A stretch of 64,000 bases of DNA, taken from the NCBI GenBank assembly GCA_001464615.1, contig LNFI01000027.1:1-64000 (forward strand), given 5' to 3'. Every line of letters starts with the position of its first letter. Positions within the stretch are counted from its first letter, which is position 1. The notes beneath the pieces are model-generated. The model saw only the letters and a program-made list of their open reading frames with translations. It was not told the DNA's origin and did no database searches. A program made the translations under genes and the position numbers. Below, one piece after another: positions 1 to 9,400 of the stretch. Source of the DNA: Sphingomonadales bacterium Ga0077557. Its GTDB lineage: Bacteria; Pseudomonadota; Alphaproteobacteria; Sphingomonadales; Sphingomonadaceae.

Positions 1-81
1 CGCATCGGAACGCTACTCGACACCTTCCCGCCACACGAATGCGCAAGCTACCTCCGAAACAGCGGATACGCCTCAATCTAA
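1..81 (+). pseudogene. IS630-type transposase, C-terminal end (cut by window edge)
   Basis: The first 26 codons read in frame to a TAA stop. They give a C-terminus containing LDTFPPHECASYLRNSGYAS, which resembles the usual end of IS630-family DDE transposases (F-x-P-x-E-C-x-N-Y-x-x-x-x-G-Y). Only this tail is in the window, so it cannot be judged whether the full gene upstream is intact. It is followed directly by what looks like the right end of the element. Confidence 0.7.
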
Positions 82-97
82 TCAGGACAGACTCTAG
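1..97 (+). mobile_element. Right end of an IS630-family insertion sequence
   Basis: The transposase tail is followed within 16 bases by CAGGACAGACTCTAG and then by unrelated DNA carrying the next gene. IS630-family elements insert at TA, often within CTAG, and the CTAG at 94-97 fits such a junction. The other end and the target duplication lie outside the window, so the boundary is an inference. Confidence 0.5.
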
Positions 98-108
98 TCG
101 CCACTTGC

Positions 109-3100
109 TCAAATTGATTTCACGCGCCGGAAGAACAACCGCTGACGGCGGATGCCGAACTGCCCCCGGCGCTTTGGCCTGCCCCACCGCACCGAAGGAC
201 CACGCAGCGCCGCCATGATCGCGCGGATGACCGCCCAATACATCAACTGGCGATAGACGAGCCGCTGGGCGATCAGCAACAAGACCGGACAGCGTTCGCG
301 ACGCGGCTCCATCGCATAGGCCGCATAGCCACACAGCGCGTCGATAATCGTGAAGCCAAACCAGTAGAGCGCCAAGACGGCCACCTCCACGCGCACTTCG
401 CCAGCGCCATGCTGGAGCCATTGGACGAGCGCGGAGGTGATGTTGAAGACAAGCAGCAGATCAATCAGCGGCGCAATCAGGGCAAATCCGATCTGCAGGA
501 CCCACGCCTGGGGAATGCCGATCAGGGCCAAGCCAATTGGCTTGAAGGTCCACAGGATTGACCGGTGCTTCCACAGGCATTGCAGCGTCCCGAATGCCCA
601 TCGAAACCGCTGACGGGCCAACAGACCAAAGCTTTCGGGTACCTCCGTCCAGGCCATGGCGGATGGATCATAGATCACTTTCCATCCGTTGCGCTGGATC
701 CGGATGGTCAGGTCCTGATCCTCAGCCATCGTGTCTTCGGGATAGCCTGGCGCCAGGGCCGCGCGCCGGAACGCCCCCACGGCGCCGGGGACAACGGTGA
801 TGCTGTTGACCGCCGCCAACGCCCGCCGCTCCAGATTCTGCGACGTGACATATTCGATCGCCTGCCAGCGCGTGATCAGATTGACCCGATTGGCAACCTT
901 CACATTTCCCGCAACCGCGCCAATCCGCGGGTCGGCGAACCAGCGTGCAAGTCGAGCGATGGTATCCGTGCCAAACAAGGTGTCGGCATCATGCGCGATC
1001 AACACTTCGCCACGGGCCAGGCCGATGGCATGGTTGAGTGCCTTTGCTTTGCCCCCATTGGGCAAGGAGATCAGCTGAACCCGAGGATCGTCGCCAAAGG
1101 CGGCCCGGACAATCGCTGCCGTGGCATCGGTCGATCCGTCATCGACGACAAAAACCTCAATATGCGCGTCGCGGTTGGCCAGCACCTGCCGCACCGCCGC
1201 TTCGATGACGCGTTCTTCGTTAAAGGCCGGAATGATCACCGTCACCAGCAGCGATGGATCGATCGGCGGCCGCGCTTGGTGGCGGCTATGGTCATATTGC
1301 AGAAAGGCAAGGCTGGTCATGATCAGGGCGCGCGCCATGCCAATCAGGATCGCGGCGAGGAAGATCCAGGTCAGTGCCTGGCCCAATGCCGACAACAGCA
1401 TAAACAGCCCGGTATCGGCCTGCACCGCGATCATCTCCCCAGAAACGACCGGAGGCATCGTATTTTCGCGGCTTAACCGGGCCAGTGTCGCCACACTGAC
1501 GAACTGAAACCCACGCGCGCGGAGTTCATCGATGATTTTGGGCAGCGCCGATATGGTCTGGCGCCGATCGCCGCCGCCATCATGCAGCAGGATGATTTGA
1601 CGGGTCTCGTCGCCCGAACGGTCCTCGACTTGCGCAATGACCGATTGAACGATCTCGTCAGCCGACTGCGTCTGCCAGTCTTGGGGGTCAACATGGAGCC
1701 CGACATTGGTATAGCCGCTCTCCTGCGCGATCAGGGCGGCATTCAATTCGCCCGCCGTCGATGCCTCGGCATCCCCGAAATAGGGCGCGCGGAACAGCCG
1801 CATCGATCGCCCGGTATAGGCCTGGACCAGACGCTGCGTCACATTCAGCTCCAGCCGCGCCTGAACCCCCGACACATTGGCGATGTTGGGATGGGTAAAG
1901 CTGTGATTACCGAGCTCATGGCCATCGGCAACGATCTGGTTGAGCAGCGCGCGTTGGCCGAGCGCATTTTGACCGACCACGAAAAAGGTCGCCGGCGCCT
2001 TTTTCTCTTTCAGGATGTTGAGCACCTGCGGCGTCCAGACCGGATCGGGCCCGTCGTCAAAGGTCAGCACGACATAGCTCGGATGATCGCCCGTGCGACG
2101 GATAACATAGGGCGTGGGGAGCCTGAGATAGCGTTCATCGACGATCACGCTATCGCGGTCGATGGTCAGCGCCCGGCGACCGTTCGTCGGGACCGCGGCG
2201 ATATGCATGATTTCCCCCCGACCCTCGACATCGACATTGGAGGTTGATCGAAGGACAGCAATGTCGGGCGGTGTATCCCGATCCAGCGATCGCAGGACCC
2301 GCCATATCCCGCCATCCTCCGTGCCGAGGCGCCAAATGCCAATCCCCGCTGCGCCGGACGCATAAGCCGCTTTCATCTGATTCCACGCCGTCGCGGCGTC
2401 CAGCAGCCAAACCGTGTGCGGTTGATCATCCTCCTCATAGGCAATCACGGGATTGCCGGTGCGGGGGTCAAAGTTAATCGGCGCCATGCTGTCGCGAGCG
2501 ATCAGCCAGGCTTCTTCGACCGAGATGGGCGCTGCATCGCCTTTGGCACCCCAATCATAGCCAAAATTGCCGACCGCCAAGATCAGTTTGTCCGGCGGGA
2601 TGGCGGAGAGTGCCCGCATCAACTGGGCGGTGAACCAGCGCTGGCTGGCGATCGGCCCCGGGCCGCTGCTGGCCGAATGTTCGTCAAAAGCTTTGACGAT
2701 TACCTTGTCAGCAACGCGGGCAAGCGCTGCGAGCCGCCAATCGGAACTATCTGGCGGTGCCACGACAACCACCTGCAAGTTGCGGGCTGCAAAACGGGCC
2801 TTTGCCGCCTCGATCAAGCGCAGATAATCCGGCAGCGCCGCTGGGGGCAGCTCCTCAAAATCGAACACCACCCCGGCGGCACCCAGATCGGCAAGCGGGT
2901 TGCTGATTTGATCGAGTAACGTGTTGCGGGCGCCCGCATCGGCCAGCAGCGCGGCGGCGCCGTTACCGTCCCAATCCTCCTCAACCGCATTTTGCACCAT
3001 CGGGAAGAGCGCGACGGGTCGCCTGGCGCCCGCCAGCGCGGCATTGAGCCGCTCATCGGCAGCAACGTTGAGTTCGTGCCTCGGCCCCACCACAGAAATG

Positions 3101-3477
3101 AGCCCCGCGACGACCCAGTCCAATTGGCCACTATTCTGTGCCAGCGACGCGGCGCCGTTATCATCCCAAGGGACATAGAAGCCGATCCGGATTGGCGCCG
3201 CCGATCGAGCAACCCGAACGGGCGCCAGCATGGGCGGCGCTTGCACGGGTATCGCGCTGCCCAGATCGGGCATAGCGCCCGGCGGCAATGGCTTTGACGA
3301 CCGCGGCCGGGCGTTTTGCAGCGACAGCGAGAGTGGATCGGGCTTCGGTAGATCGAAGACGGTCGCTGAAAAAATCGCAATGAGGCCAAACAGGGCGAGA
3401 TAGCCAAAAATCAGGGCGCGAGTCGTCCACCGCGAACGCGTGCCGCTCGCATCGAAAAAAACCTGCCTGTTGATCAA
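109..3477 (-). CDS. Three-domain GH18 / polysaccharide deacetylase / GT2 membrane enzyme
   Basis: A 1122-residue protein predicted to build and remodel an envelope N-acetylhexosamine polymer. An N-terminal membrane anchor (about 20-42) is followed by a GH18-like domain (95-395, with the FDFEE acidic motif at 205-209). Then comes a NodB-type deacetylase domain (468-660) with TFDDGPD at 472, HSFTH at 525 and LLHDGG near 631. A membrane segment (about 690-720) leads to a family 2 glycosyltransferase (745-975) with VVDDGSTD, HDADT, EDQD (919) and QRFRW (956), then C-terminal membrane helices. The hydrolase and deacetylase domains should face the periplasm and the transferase the cytoplasm, as if PgaB- and PgaC-like activities were fused. 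The polymer is unknown. The gene stands alone beside the IS630 end. Confidence 0.88.
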   Translation of the reverse strand: MINRQVFFDASGTRSRWTTRALIFGYLALFGLIAIFSATVFDLPKPDPLSLSLQNARPRSSKPLPPGAMPDLGSAIPVQAPPMLAPVRVARSAAPIRIGFYVPWDDNGAASLAQNSGQLDWVVAGLISVVGPRHELNVAADERLNAALAGARRPVALFPMVQNAVEEDWDGNGAAALLADAGARNTLLDQISNPLADLGAAGVVFDFEELPPAALPDYLRLIEAAKARFAARNLQVVVVAPPDSSDWRLAALARVADKVIVKAFDEHSASSGPGPIASQRWFTAQLMRALSAIPPDKLILAVGNFGYDWGAKGDAAPISVEEAWLIARDSMAPINFDPRTGNPVIAYEEDDQPHTVWLLDAATAWNQMKAAYASGAAGIGIWRLGTEDGGIWRVLRSLDRDTPPDIAVLRSTSNVDVEGRGEIMHIAAVPTNGRRALTIDRDSVIVDERYLRLPTPYVIRRTGDHPSYVVLTFDDGPDPVWTPQVLNILKEKKAPATFFVVGQNALGQRALLNQIVADGHELGNHSFTHPNIANVSGVQARLELNVTQRLVQAYTGRSMRLFRAPYFGDAEASTAGELNAALIAQESGYTNVGLHVDPQDWQTQSADEIVQSVIAQVEDRSGDETRQIILLHDGGGDRRQTISALPKIIDELRARGFQFVSVATLARLSRENTMPPVVSGEMIAVQADTGLFMLLSALGQALTWIFLAAILIGMARALIMTSLAFLQYDHSRHQARPPIDPSLLVTVIIPAFNEERVIEAAVRQVLANRDAHIEVFVVDDGSTDATAAIVRAAFGDDPRVQLISLPNGGKAKALNHAIGLARGEVLIAHDADTLFGTDTIARLARWFADPRIGAVAGNVKVANRVNLITRWQAIEYVTSQNLERRALAAVNSITVVPGAVGAFRRAALAPGYPEDTMAEDQDLTIRIQRNGWKVIYDPSAMAWTEVPESFGLLARQRFRWAFGTLQCLWKHRSILWTFKPIGLALIGIPQAWVLQIGFALIAPLIDLLLVFNITSALVQWLQHGAGEVRVEVAVLALYWFGFTIIDALCGYAAYAMEPRRERCPVLLLIAQRLVYRQLMYWAVIRAIMAALRGPSVRWGRPKRRGQFGIRRQRLFFRRVKSI

Positions 3478-3680
3478 ATTAGCTCACTCAATCCGGGAAT
3501 TCCGTACCTTCAGGGCAAGCAAGGATAGGGTACCCCCTCGGGATCATGGCTACAGCTTATGACGATTGTTCGATGCTGGGTCATCGAAAGCGCAGTGTGC
3601 CAAATCGGGAATGGTCCTCATTGCCCCCTTCAGTGCGGGTATTGCGCCGGGCGTTTTGAGGCGCGGCTGTGGCGCCTGAC
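3478..3680. other. Intergenic, nothing recognised
   Basis: About 200 bases between the polysaccharide enzyme start and the DUF2891 stop. No tRNA, clear terminator or convincing small gene was seen. The short open frames here overlap each other and have no family character. Confidence 0.5.
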
Positions 3681-4697
3681 CTACACCGATGGCGGCGGCA
3701 ACAGGGCAAGCAAGGCGAAGGTCGCCAGCCAATGCGTGCCCATATAATCATCGGCGATATGCGGCAGGCTGGCGGCGATATGGTGCGTTGCCGCACGCTG
3801 CGCGATGGCGTGGACTGGATGCTGATCACCCAGCGCCGCGGCGATTATCCGCCAGCACCACGCCCGGCTGAGGTTCAACCCGTCGAGATGCGCGATCTTG
3901 CCGTCGCTGCGGTCAGAAACATGGGCCGGGGTGAACAGCGTTGCTGGCTGGCCTAGCGCCAGATGCGGGAGGAAATCGCCGAACCAGACGGTAAACTGCG
4001 AGTGATTAAGCACTCGGCTCATCAAGGCCGCCTCGCTCAATGCCGATGACAGAAACTCATCCCCGCCCGGCTCCCAGGCCTGACAGCCGCGGTCATCGGC
4101 GAACCAGTCAAGCGCTCGCGCCACGATCAGGTCGGCAAGCGCTAGATCATGAACGCCTGCCCATTCATGCGCGAGCAGCAGGGCAAAGGCGGTGTTGCCG
4201 TGCGTGCCGGTGCGGATCGGATAGGTCAGCTTGGGCAGGAACGCCGTGAATCGCGCTGCAAAGGCGCGCGCCAGCGGTTCCAGCGCCGGCCCCCAGGGTG
4301 CCCCAAAGGAATCATCGTGCCGCATCGCCTCGCCATGCAATGTCAGCGCCCAGGCCCAGCCATAGGGTCGTTCGAACCCAGCGCTGCCTGGCCGCGCGAG
4401 ATAGGCGGTTTCGACCGCGACCTTTTGGACGGTGAGCATCGTATCGGCACGGACGCGAATATCAGCAGCGACGGGCATATCGGGGAATAGCCGCGCCAGA
4501 CGCAATATCTGCCACCAGCCATGGACGCAGCTGTGCCAGTCAAAGCTGCCGTAGAAAATCGGATGCAGCGCAGCCGGGGTTGCCACGTCGGCGGGGCCAT
4601 TCAGCACTTGATCGAGTTTGTGCGGATATTCCTGGCCGAGATGACCAAGCGTTAGCCGGGCGAACCGGTCAGCGAGTGCCGCGTCGAGGATTGTCAT
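3681..4697 (-). CDS. DUF2891 family protein
   Basis: A 338-residue protein with the look of the DUF2891 family: HPIFYGSFDWHSCVHGWW near residue 45, a GNTAFAL stretch and many Trp/His positions typical of an all-alpha (alpha/alpha)-barrel. No signal peptide is visible, so it is probably cytoplasmic. Its ATG overlaps the DUF979 stop (ATGA at 4694-4697), which fixes the start and makes it the last gene of a three-gene operon with DUF969 and DUF979. The function is not established. Position suggests it acts with the transporter-like pair and perhaps on material related to 5-oxoproline. Confidence 0.85.
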   Translation of the reverse strand: MTILDAALADRFARLTLGHLGQEYPHKLDQVLNGPADVATPAALHPIFYGSFDWHSCVHGWWQILRLARLFPDMPVAADIRVRADTMLTVQKVAVETAYLARPGSAGFERPYGWAWALTLHGEAMRHDDSFGAPWGPALEPLARAFAARFTAFLPKLTYPIRTGTHGNTAFALLLAHEWAGVHDLALADLIVARALDWFADDRGCQAWEPGGDEFLSSALSEAALMSRVLNHSQFTVWFGDFLPHLALGQPATLFTPAHVSDRSDGKIAHLDGLNLSRAWCWRIIAAALGDQHPVHAIAQRAATHHIAASLPHIADDYMGTHWLATFALLALLPPPSV

Positions 4698-5602
4698 CGG
4701 ATCACCAGCCAGAGCAGCACGATGTTGAACGCCAACAGCGGCAACGCGGTCGGGATCTGCGCCTTGATCACGCCGCTGCGATCCTTGAGATCGAGCAAGG
4801 CGGCGGGGACGAGATTGAAGTTGGCGGCCATCGGGGTCATCAGCGTACCGCAGAACCCGGCAAGCATGCCAATCGCGGCGACGCGGGCGGGATCAGCCCC
4901 ATGCGCCTGCACCAGCAGCGGCAGACCGATCGCCGCCGCCATCACGGGGAAAGCAGCAAAGGCGTTGCCCATCACCATCGTGAACAGCGCCATGCCAAGC
5001 CCATAGCCGATCACCGCACCGATCAGACTGCCCTGCGGAATGGCCTGTCCAGCGATCCCCCCGACCACCTCGCCCACGCCCGAAATAGCAAACACCGCAC
5101 CCAGGCTGGCGAGCATTTGCGGCAACACCGCTGCCCAGCCGATATCGTCCATTAGCCGCAACCCTTCGCGAAATGGAGCAGCGGGGGCTGGCCTTAGCCA
5201 AGCGTAACAGGTGGCGAGCGCGAACAGCACGCCAACGGTAAGCGCGACCAGCGTCGCCTGTTTGGGATCGATCATCGTCGGGATTTGCTTGAACACCAGG
5301 GTGCCGATCAGCGCGGTTACGGGCACGATCAGCGCGGGCGCGAACAGCCATGAACCGCGTGGCGGCACGGCGACGATATCGTCGGTGCGGCGGGCGCGCA
5401 TCCTGCCGGAGGCAGCGACCGCGATCAGCACGATCACGAGCAAGCCATTACCGAGATCGCCAATGACATCGCCCAGCAACAGGCTGATCGCGAGCAGGAG
5501 ATGGAACGCGGCATTGCTCCAGCGCCTGCCGCTCGCGCCAAGCACGGCAAAGGCCAGAAAGGTTGTGCCCGCGACCAAATAGACAAGATTGAGCCCGATC
5601 AT
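4694..5602 (-). CDS. DUF979 family membrane protein
   Basis: A 302-residue, very hydrophobic protein with about nine predicted membrane segments. It has the DUF979 signature stretches: GVGEVVGGIAGQAIPQGSL, MVMGNAFAAFPVMAAAIG and MLAGFCGTLMTPMAANFNLV. DUF979 proteins are nearly always encoded next to DUF969 proteins, and the pair is thought to form one permease. The start ATG overlaps the DUF969 stop by four bases. The divergent 5-oxoprolinase gene suggests 5-oxoproline or a related lactam or amino acid as cargo; that is inference from context only. Confidence 0.88.
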   Translation of the reverse strand: MIGLNLVYLVAGTTFLAFAVLGASGRRWSNAAFHLLLAISLLLGDVIGDLGNGLLVIVLIAVAASGRMRARRTDDIVAVPPRGSWLFAPALIVPVTALIGTLVFKQIPTMIDPKQATLVALTVGVLFALATCYAWLRPAPAAPFREGLRLMDDIGWAAVLPQMLASLGAVFAISGVGEVVGGIAGQAIPQGSLIGAVIGYGLGMALFTMVMGNAFAAFPVMAAAIGLPLLVQAHGADPARVAAIGMLAGFCGTLMTPMAANFNLVPAALLDLKDRSGVIKAQIPTALPLLAFNIVLLWLVIR

Positions 5603-6258
5603 GCGCGGCGTCGCTTTGCGCGGGCATCAAGCAACAACAACCGCGTACCATGGATCAACAGCGCCGCGATCGCGGTGGGGATTGCCCAGACCGACAGCTG
5701 CAGCGGTTCAACGGTGATCCCATAGCCCTGCAGCACGCCCTTCATCAGCAAGATCGACCCGATCGCGATGAAGATATCCTCGCCGAAGAACAGCCCGATA
5801 TTGTCGGTGGCAGCTGACAGCGCGCGCAGTTTTTCCGGATCATGCGCGCCGGGAGCCTCGGTCTCGGCCGCGGCCTCGACCATCGGCGCGACGAGCGGGC
5901 GTACGGTCTGTGCGTGGCCAGCAATCGAAACCAGACCAAGCGCCGCCGTGAACTGGCGAAAGACGAGATAGAGCGCCAGCAATCGGCCAGGCGTGGCGCC
6001 GCGCAGCCGCCGGACCAGGGCGGCGGCGCGCGCCTGCAGCCCGTGCCGTTCGAGCAGACCGATCACGGGCAGAACGATATAGACCACGCTGACAAAGCGA
6101 TTGTCGTTGAACGCCTTGCCGAAGACCGCGAGGATCTTGAGCGGATCGAGCCCGGCGGCGAGCCCCGTCACCAGCGCCGACACCGCCACCACGAGCAGCG
6201 GGTTAAACCGCAACAAAAAGCCAAGCGCGATCACCGCGATACCGGCGAGCACCAGCAT
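5599..6258 (-). CDS. DUF969 family membrane protein
   Basis: A 219-residue membrane protein, first gene of the DUF969-DUF979-DUF2891 operon. Typical family features are the N-terminal hydrophobic run, FNDNRFVSVVYIVLPVIGLL, LYLVFRQFTAALGLVSI and GEDIFIAIGSILLM. It most likely forms the other half of a transporter with DUF979. The start at 6258 leaves 155 bases to the divergent 5-oxoprolinase gene, and this shared region carries a regular TTTGC repeat array that may regulate both sides. Confidence 0.88.
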   Translation of the reverse strand: MLVLAGIAVIALGFLLRFNPLLVVAVSALVTGLAAGLDPLKILAVFGKAFNDNRFVSVVYIVLPVIGLLERHGLQARAAALVRRLRGATPGRLLALYLVFRQFTAALGLVSIAGHAQTVRPLVAPMVEAAAETEAPGAHDPEKLRALSAATDNIGLFFGEDIFIAIGSILLMKGVLQGYGITVEPLQLSVWAIPTAIAALLIHGTRLLLLDARAKRRRA

Positions 6259-6336
6259 TTATGAAATCGCCCCGACCTGTTCGCCCCTGCCCATCGGCCC
6301 GAGCCTAACCGGCCTTGCCCATTCAAGCCAGCGCCC

Positions 6337-6405
6337 TTTGCCCAGCAGACTTTGCCCCGGAGATTTTGCCCAGCTGACTTTGCATTAACCGCCAACATTG
6401 GCAAA
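6337..6405. promoter_or_regulatory. Four TTTGC boxes at exact 14-base spacing, plus an inverted copy
   Basis: TTTGC starts at 6337, 6351, 6365 and 6379, every 14 bases. The two larger units, TTTGCCCAGCAGACTTTGC (6337-6355) and TTTGCCCAGCTGACTTTGC (6365-6383), differ at one base and repeat with a 28-base period. An inverted GCAAA lies at 6401-6405, just before the AAGGGG ribosome site and ATG at 6414. Tandem, phased boxes between divergent genes suggest an operator; the regulator is unknown. Confidence 0.5.
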
Positions 6406-6413
6406 GGGGCCCG

Positions 6414-9400
6414 ATGGCGCACACCGGCTGGCAGTTCTGGATCGATCGCGGCGGCACCTTTACCGACATTGTCGCGCGGTTGCCCGACGGCCAGATCCGC
6501 ACCGCCAAATTGCTGTCGCAGGATGCGCGCTATGACGATGCCGTAGTCGAGGGGATCACCCGGATGACGGCCGCCGCCGGGGCGACGATTGCCGATGTCG
6601 ACATGGTCCGGATGGGCACGACGGTCGCCACCAACGCGTTGCTCGAACGCAAGGGCGAGCCAACGCTGCTGGCGATCACGCGCGGCTTTGGCGACGCGTT
6701 GCGGATCGGGCATCAGGCGCGGCCCGATATCTTTGCCAAGCATATCGTGCTGCCCGAACAGGCCTATGCCGCCGTAATCGAGATCGACGAGCGGGTGACC
6801 GCCGAGGGGGAGGTGCTCCAGCCGCTCGACGAAGCGGCTGCGCGCGCCGCCCTGGCCGAAGCGTTCGCAAGCGGGCTAAACGCGCTCGCGATCGTGCTGA
6901 TGCATGGCTATCGCCACACCGCGCACGAAATCCGACTGGCCGAGATCGCCCGTGCGGTCGGCTTTGCCCATGTCTCGGTCAGCCATGAGGTTACCCCGCT
7001 GATCAAGCTTATCGGGCGCGGCCAGACCAGCGTGGTCGATGCGTATCTGTCGCCAGTGCTGGATCGCTATGTCAGCCGCGTTGCTGCGGCGCTGGGCGAT
7101 ACCGAATTGCTGTTCATGCAATCCAATGGCGGGCTGGCGAGCGCAGGCGCCTTTCGCGGCAAGGATGCGATCCTGTCGGGCCCCGCAGGCGGCATCGTCG
7201 GCATGGCGGAGACCGCGCGGCTGGCCGGGATCGAACGCGTTATCGGCTTTGATATGGGCGGCACTTCCACCGATGTCTCGCACCATGCCGGTCAACTCGA
7301 GCGGACCGGCGAGGCCATTGTCGGGGGGCTGCGCGTCCGCGCGCCGATGCTGCAGATTGAAACGGTCGCGGCGGGCGGCGGGTCAATCTGCCGCTTCGAT
7401 GGCATGCGGCTGCGCGTCGGGCCGGAATCCGCCGGGGCCAATCCGGGACCGGCCTGTTACCGGCGCGGTGGGCCGCTGACGATTACCGACTGCAATCTGT
7501 TGCTGGGGCGCCTGCAGCCCGCGCATTTTCCGTCGCTGTTCGGGCCCAAAGGCGATCAGCCGATTGACCTGGAAGTGGTGCGTGCACAGCTCACGGCACT
7601 GGCGGATGAGGTCGGATCCACACCCGAAGCCCTCGCCGCCGGGTTCATCGACATCGCCAATGACGCAATGGCGAGCGCGATCCGCACCATCTCGGTCGAG
7701 CGCGGGCATGACCTGGCGCGCTATGCACTGGCGAGTTTTGGCGGCGCTGGCGGGCAGCATGCCTGCGCGATCGCCGATATCCTGGGAATCGACCGGGTGA
7801 TGATCCATCCGCTTGCCGGGGTGCTCTCCGCCTTCGGCATGGGGATGGCCGCGCACCGCGTTGTGCGCGAGGCGACGATCGCCCTGCCGATCGATCGCGA
7901 GGCCGAGGTCGTGGCGGTGCTCGACCGGCTGGCTGCAGACGCGGCATCAGCGCTGGCCGAGCAGGCGGTGGCGATCGATCGCGTCGAGCGACGGCTGCGG
8001 GTGCGCTATATTGGCGCGGATTCGGCGCTGACGATCAATGCAGCGCCCTTTGCGGATTTGAGCCGACGCTTTGCCGACGCCCACGCGACGCGATTCGGCT
8101 TTTTCGATCCCGACACGCCGCTGATCATCGAAGCGGGCGAGGCCGAAGCGATTGGCCGATCGACAGCCGCGTCGGTGCAATTTGCCGCTGGTCTGGGGGA
8201 GCCAGTGGCCGAACCCATCGACCTACATATCGACGGCGCAAGGGTTGCCGCGACTCTGTTCAACCGGGCGAGTCTGCCGGTCGGCTGGTCGGCGATGGGG
8301 CCGATCATCATCGTCGACGCCTCCGGCACCAGCTTTGTCGCGCCGGGCTGGCGTGCGACGATCGACGCGCAGGCCAATTTGATTCTCGACCGCGTCGTCC
8401 GCCGCGAAAATCGGGTGGCGGCGGGCACGCAGGTCGATCCGGTGCGGCTCGAGTTGTTCGCCAATCTGTTCATGAGCATCGCCGAGCAGATGGGCGTGGC
8501 GCTGCAGCAGACCGCCTGGTCAGTGAATATCAAGGAGCGGCTCGACTTTAGCTGCGCGCTGTTCGACGCGAGCGGCAAGCTGATTGCCAACGCACCGCAT
8601 ATGCCGGTGCATCTGGGATCGATGGGCAAGAGCATCCGCACGATCATCGCCAATCGCGGCGGGACGATGCGGCCGGGCGATGTCTATGCACTCAACGACC
8701 CCTATGACGGCGGCACGCATTTGCCCGATGTCACGATCATCATGCCGGTGTTTGTTGAAGCCGACATGCCCGCTTTCTATGTCGCCGCGCGCGGGCATCA
8801 GGCCGATATCGGCGGGACCACGCCGGGATCAATGCCCGCCGACAGCCGCCGTATCGAAGACGAAGGCGTGCTGATCAGGGATTTCCTGCTGGTCGATGGC
8901 GGACGGCTTTGCGAAGCGGAACTGCGCGCGCTGCTCGGCTCGGGCGATTGGCCGGCGCGCAACATCGACCAGAATGTCGGCGATATCCGGGCACAGATTG
9001 CCGCCTGCGCGCGCGGCGCCGAAGCACTTCGGGCAACGGTTGCCGAGCACGGGCTGCCCGTCGTCCAGGCCTATATGGGCCATGTCCTGGCCAATGCCGA
9101 GGAAATGGTGCGTCGGCTGCTCGATCGGATCGAGGGCGGCCAGTTCAGCTATGCAATGGACAATGGCGCGGTGATCGCGGTCAGCGTCACAATCGACAAG
9201 GCAAACCGCAGCGCGATCGTCGATTTCACCGGTAGCAGCGCGCAGCGCGACGATAACTTCAACGCCCCCGCCTCAATCGCGCGCGCGGCATTGCTCTATG
9301 TCGTGCGGGTGATGGTCGATGAGCCGATCCCGCTCAACGATGGCTGCCTGGCGCCATTTGAGATCGTGCTGCCCGAACGCTCGATCCTCAACCCCGCATG

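Noticed and set aside
565..1476. 303-residue rightward frame inside the GH18/NodB/GT2 gene
   Set aside because: Opposite strand of an unmistakable gene; no family features.
3515..3715. GGCAAGCAAGG occurring twice near the DUF2891 end
   Set aside because: Short, one copy is inside coding sequence, and no further structure supports a repeat family.
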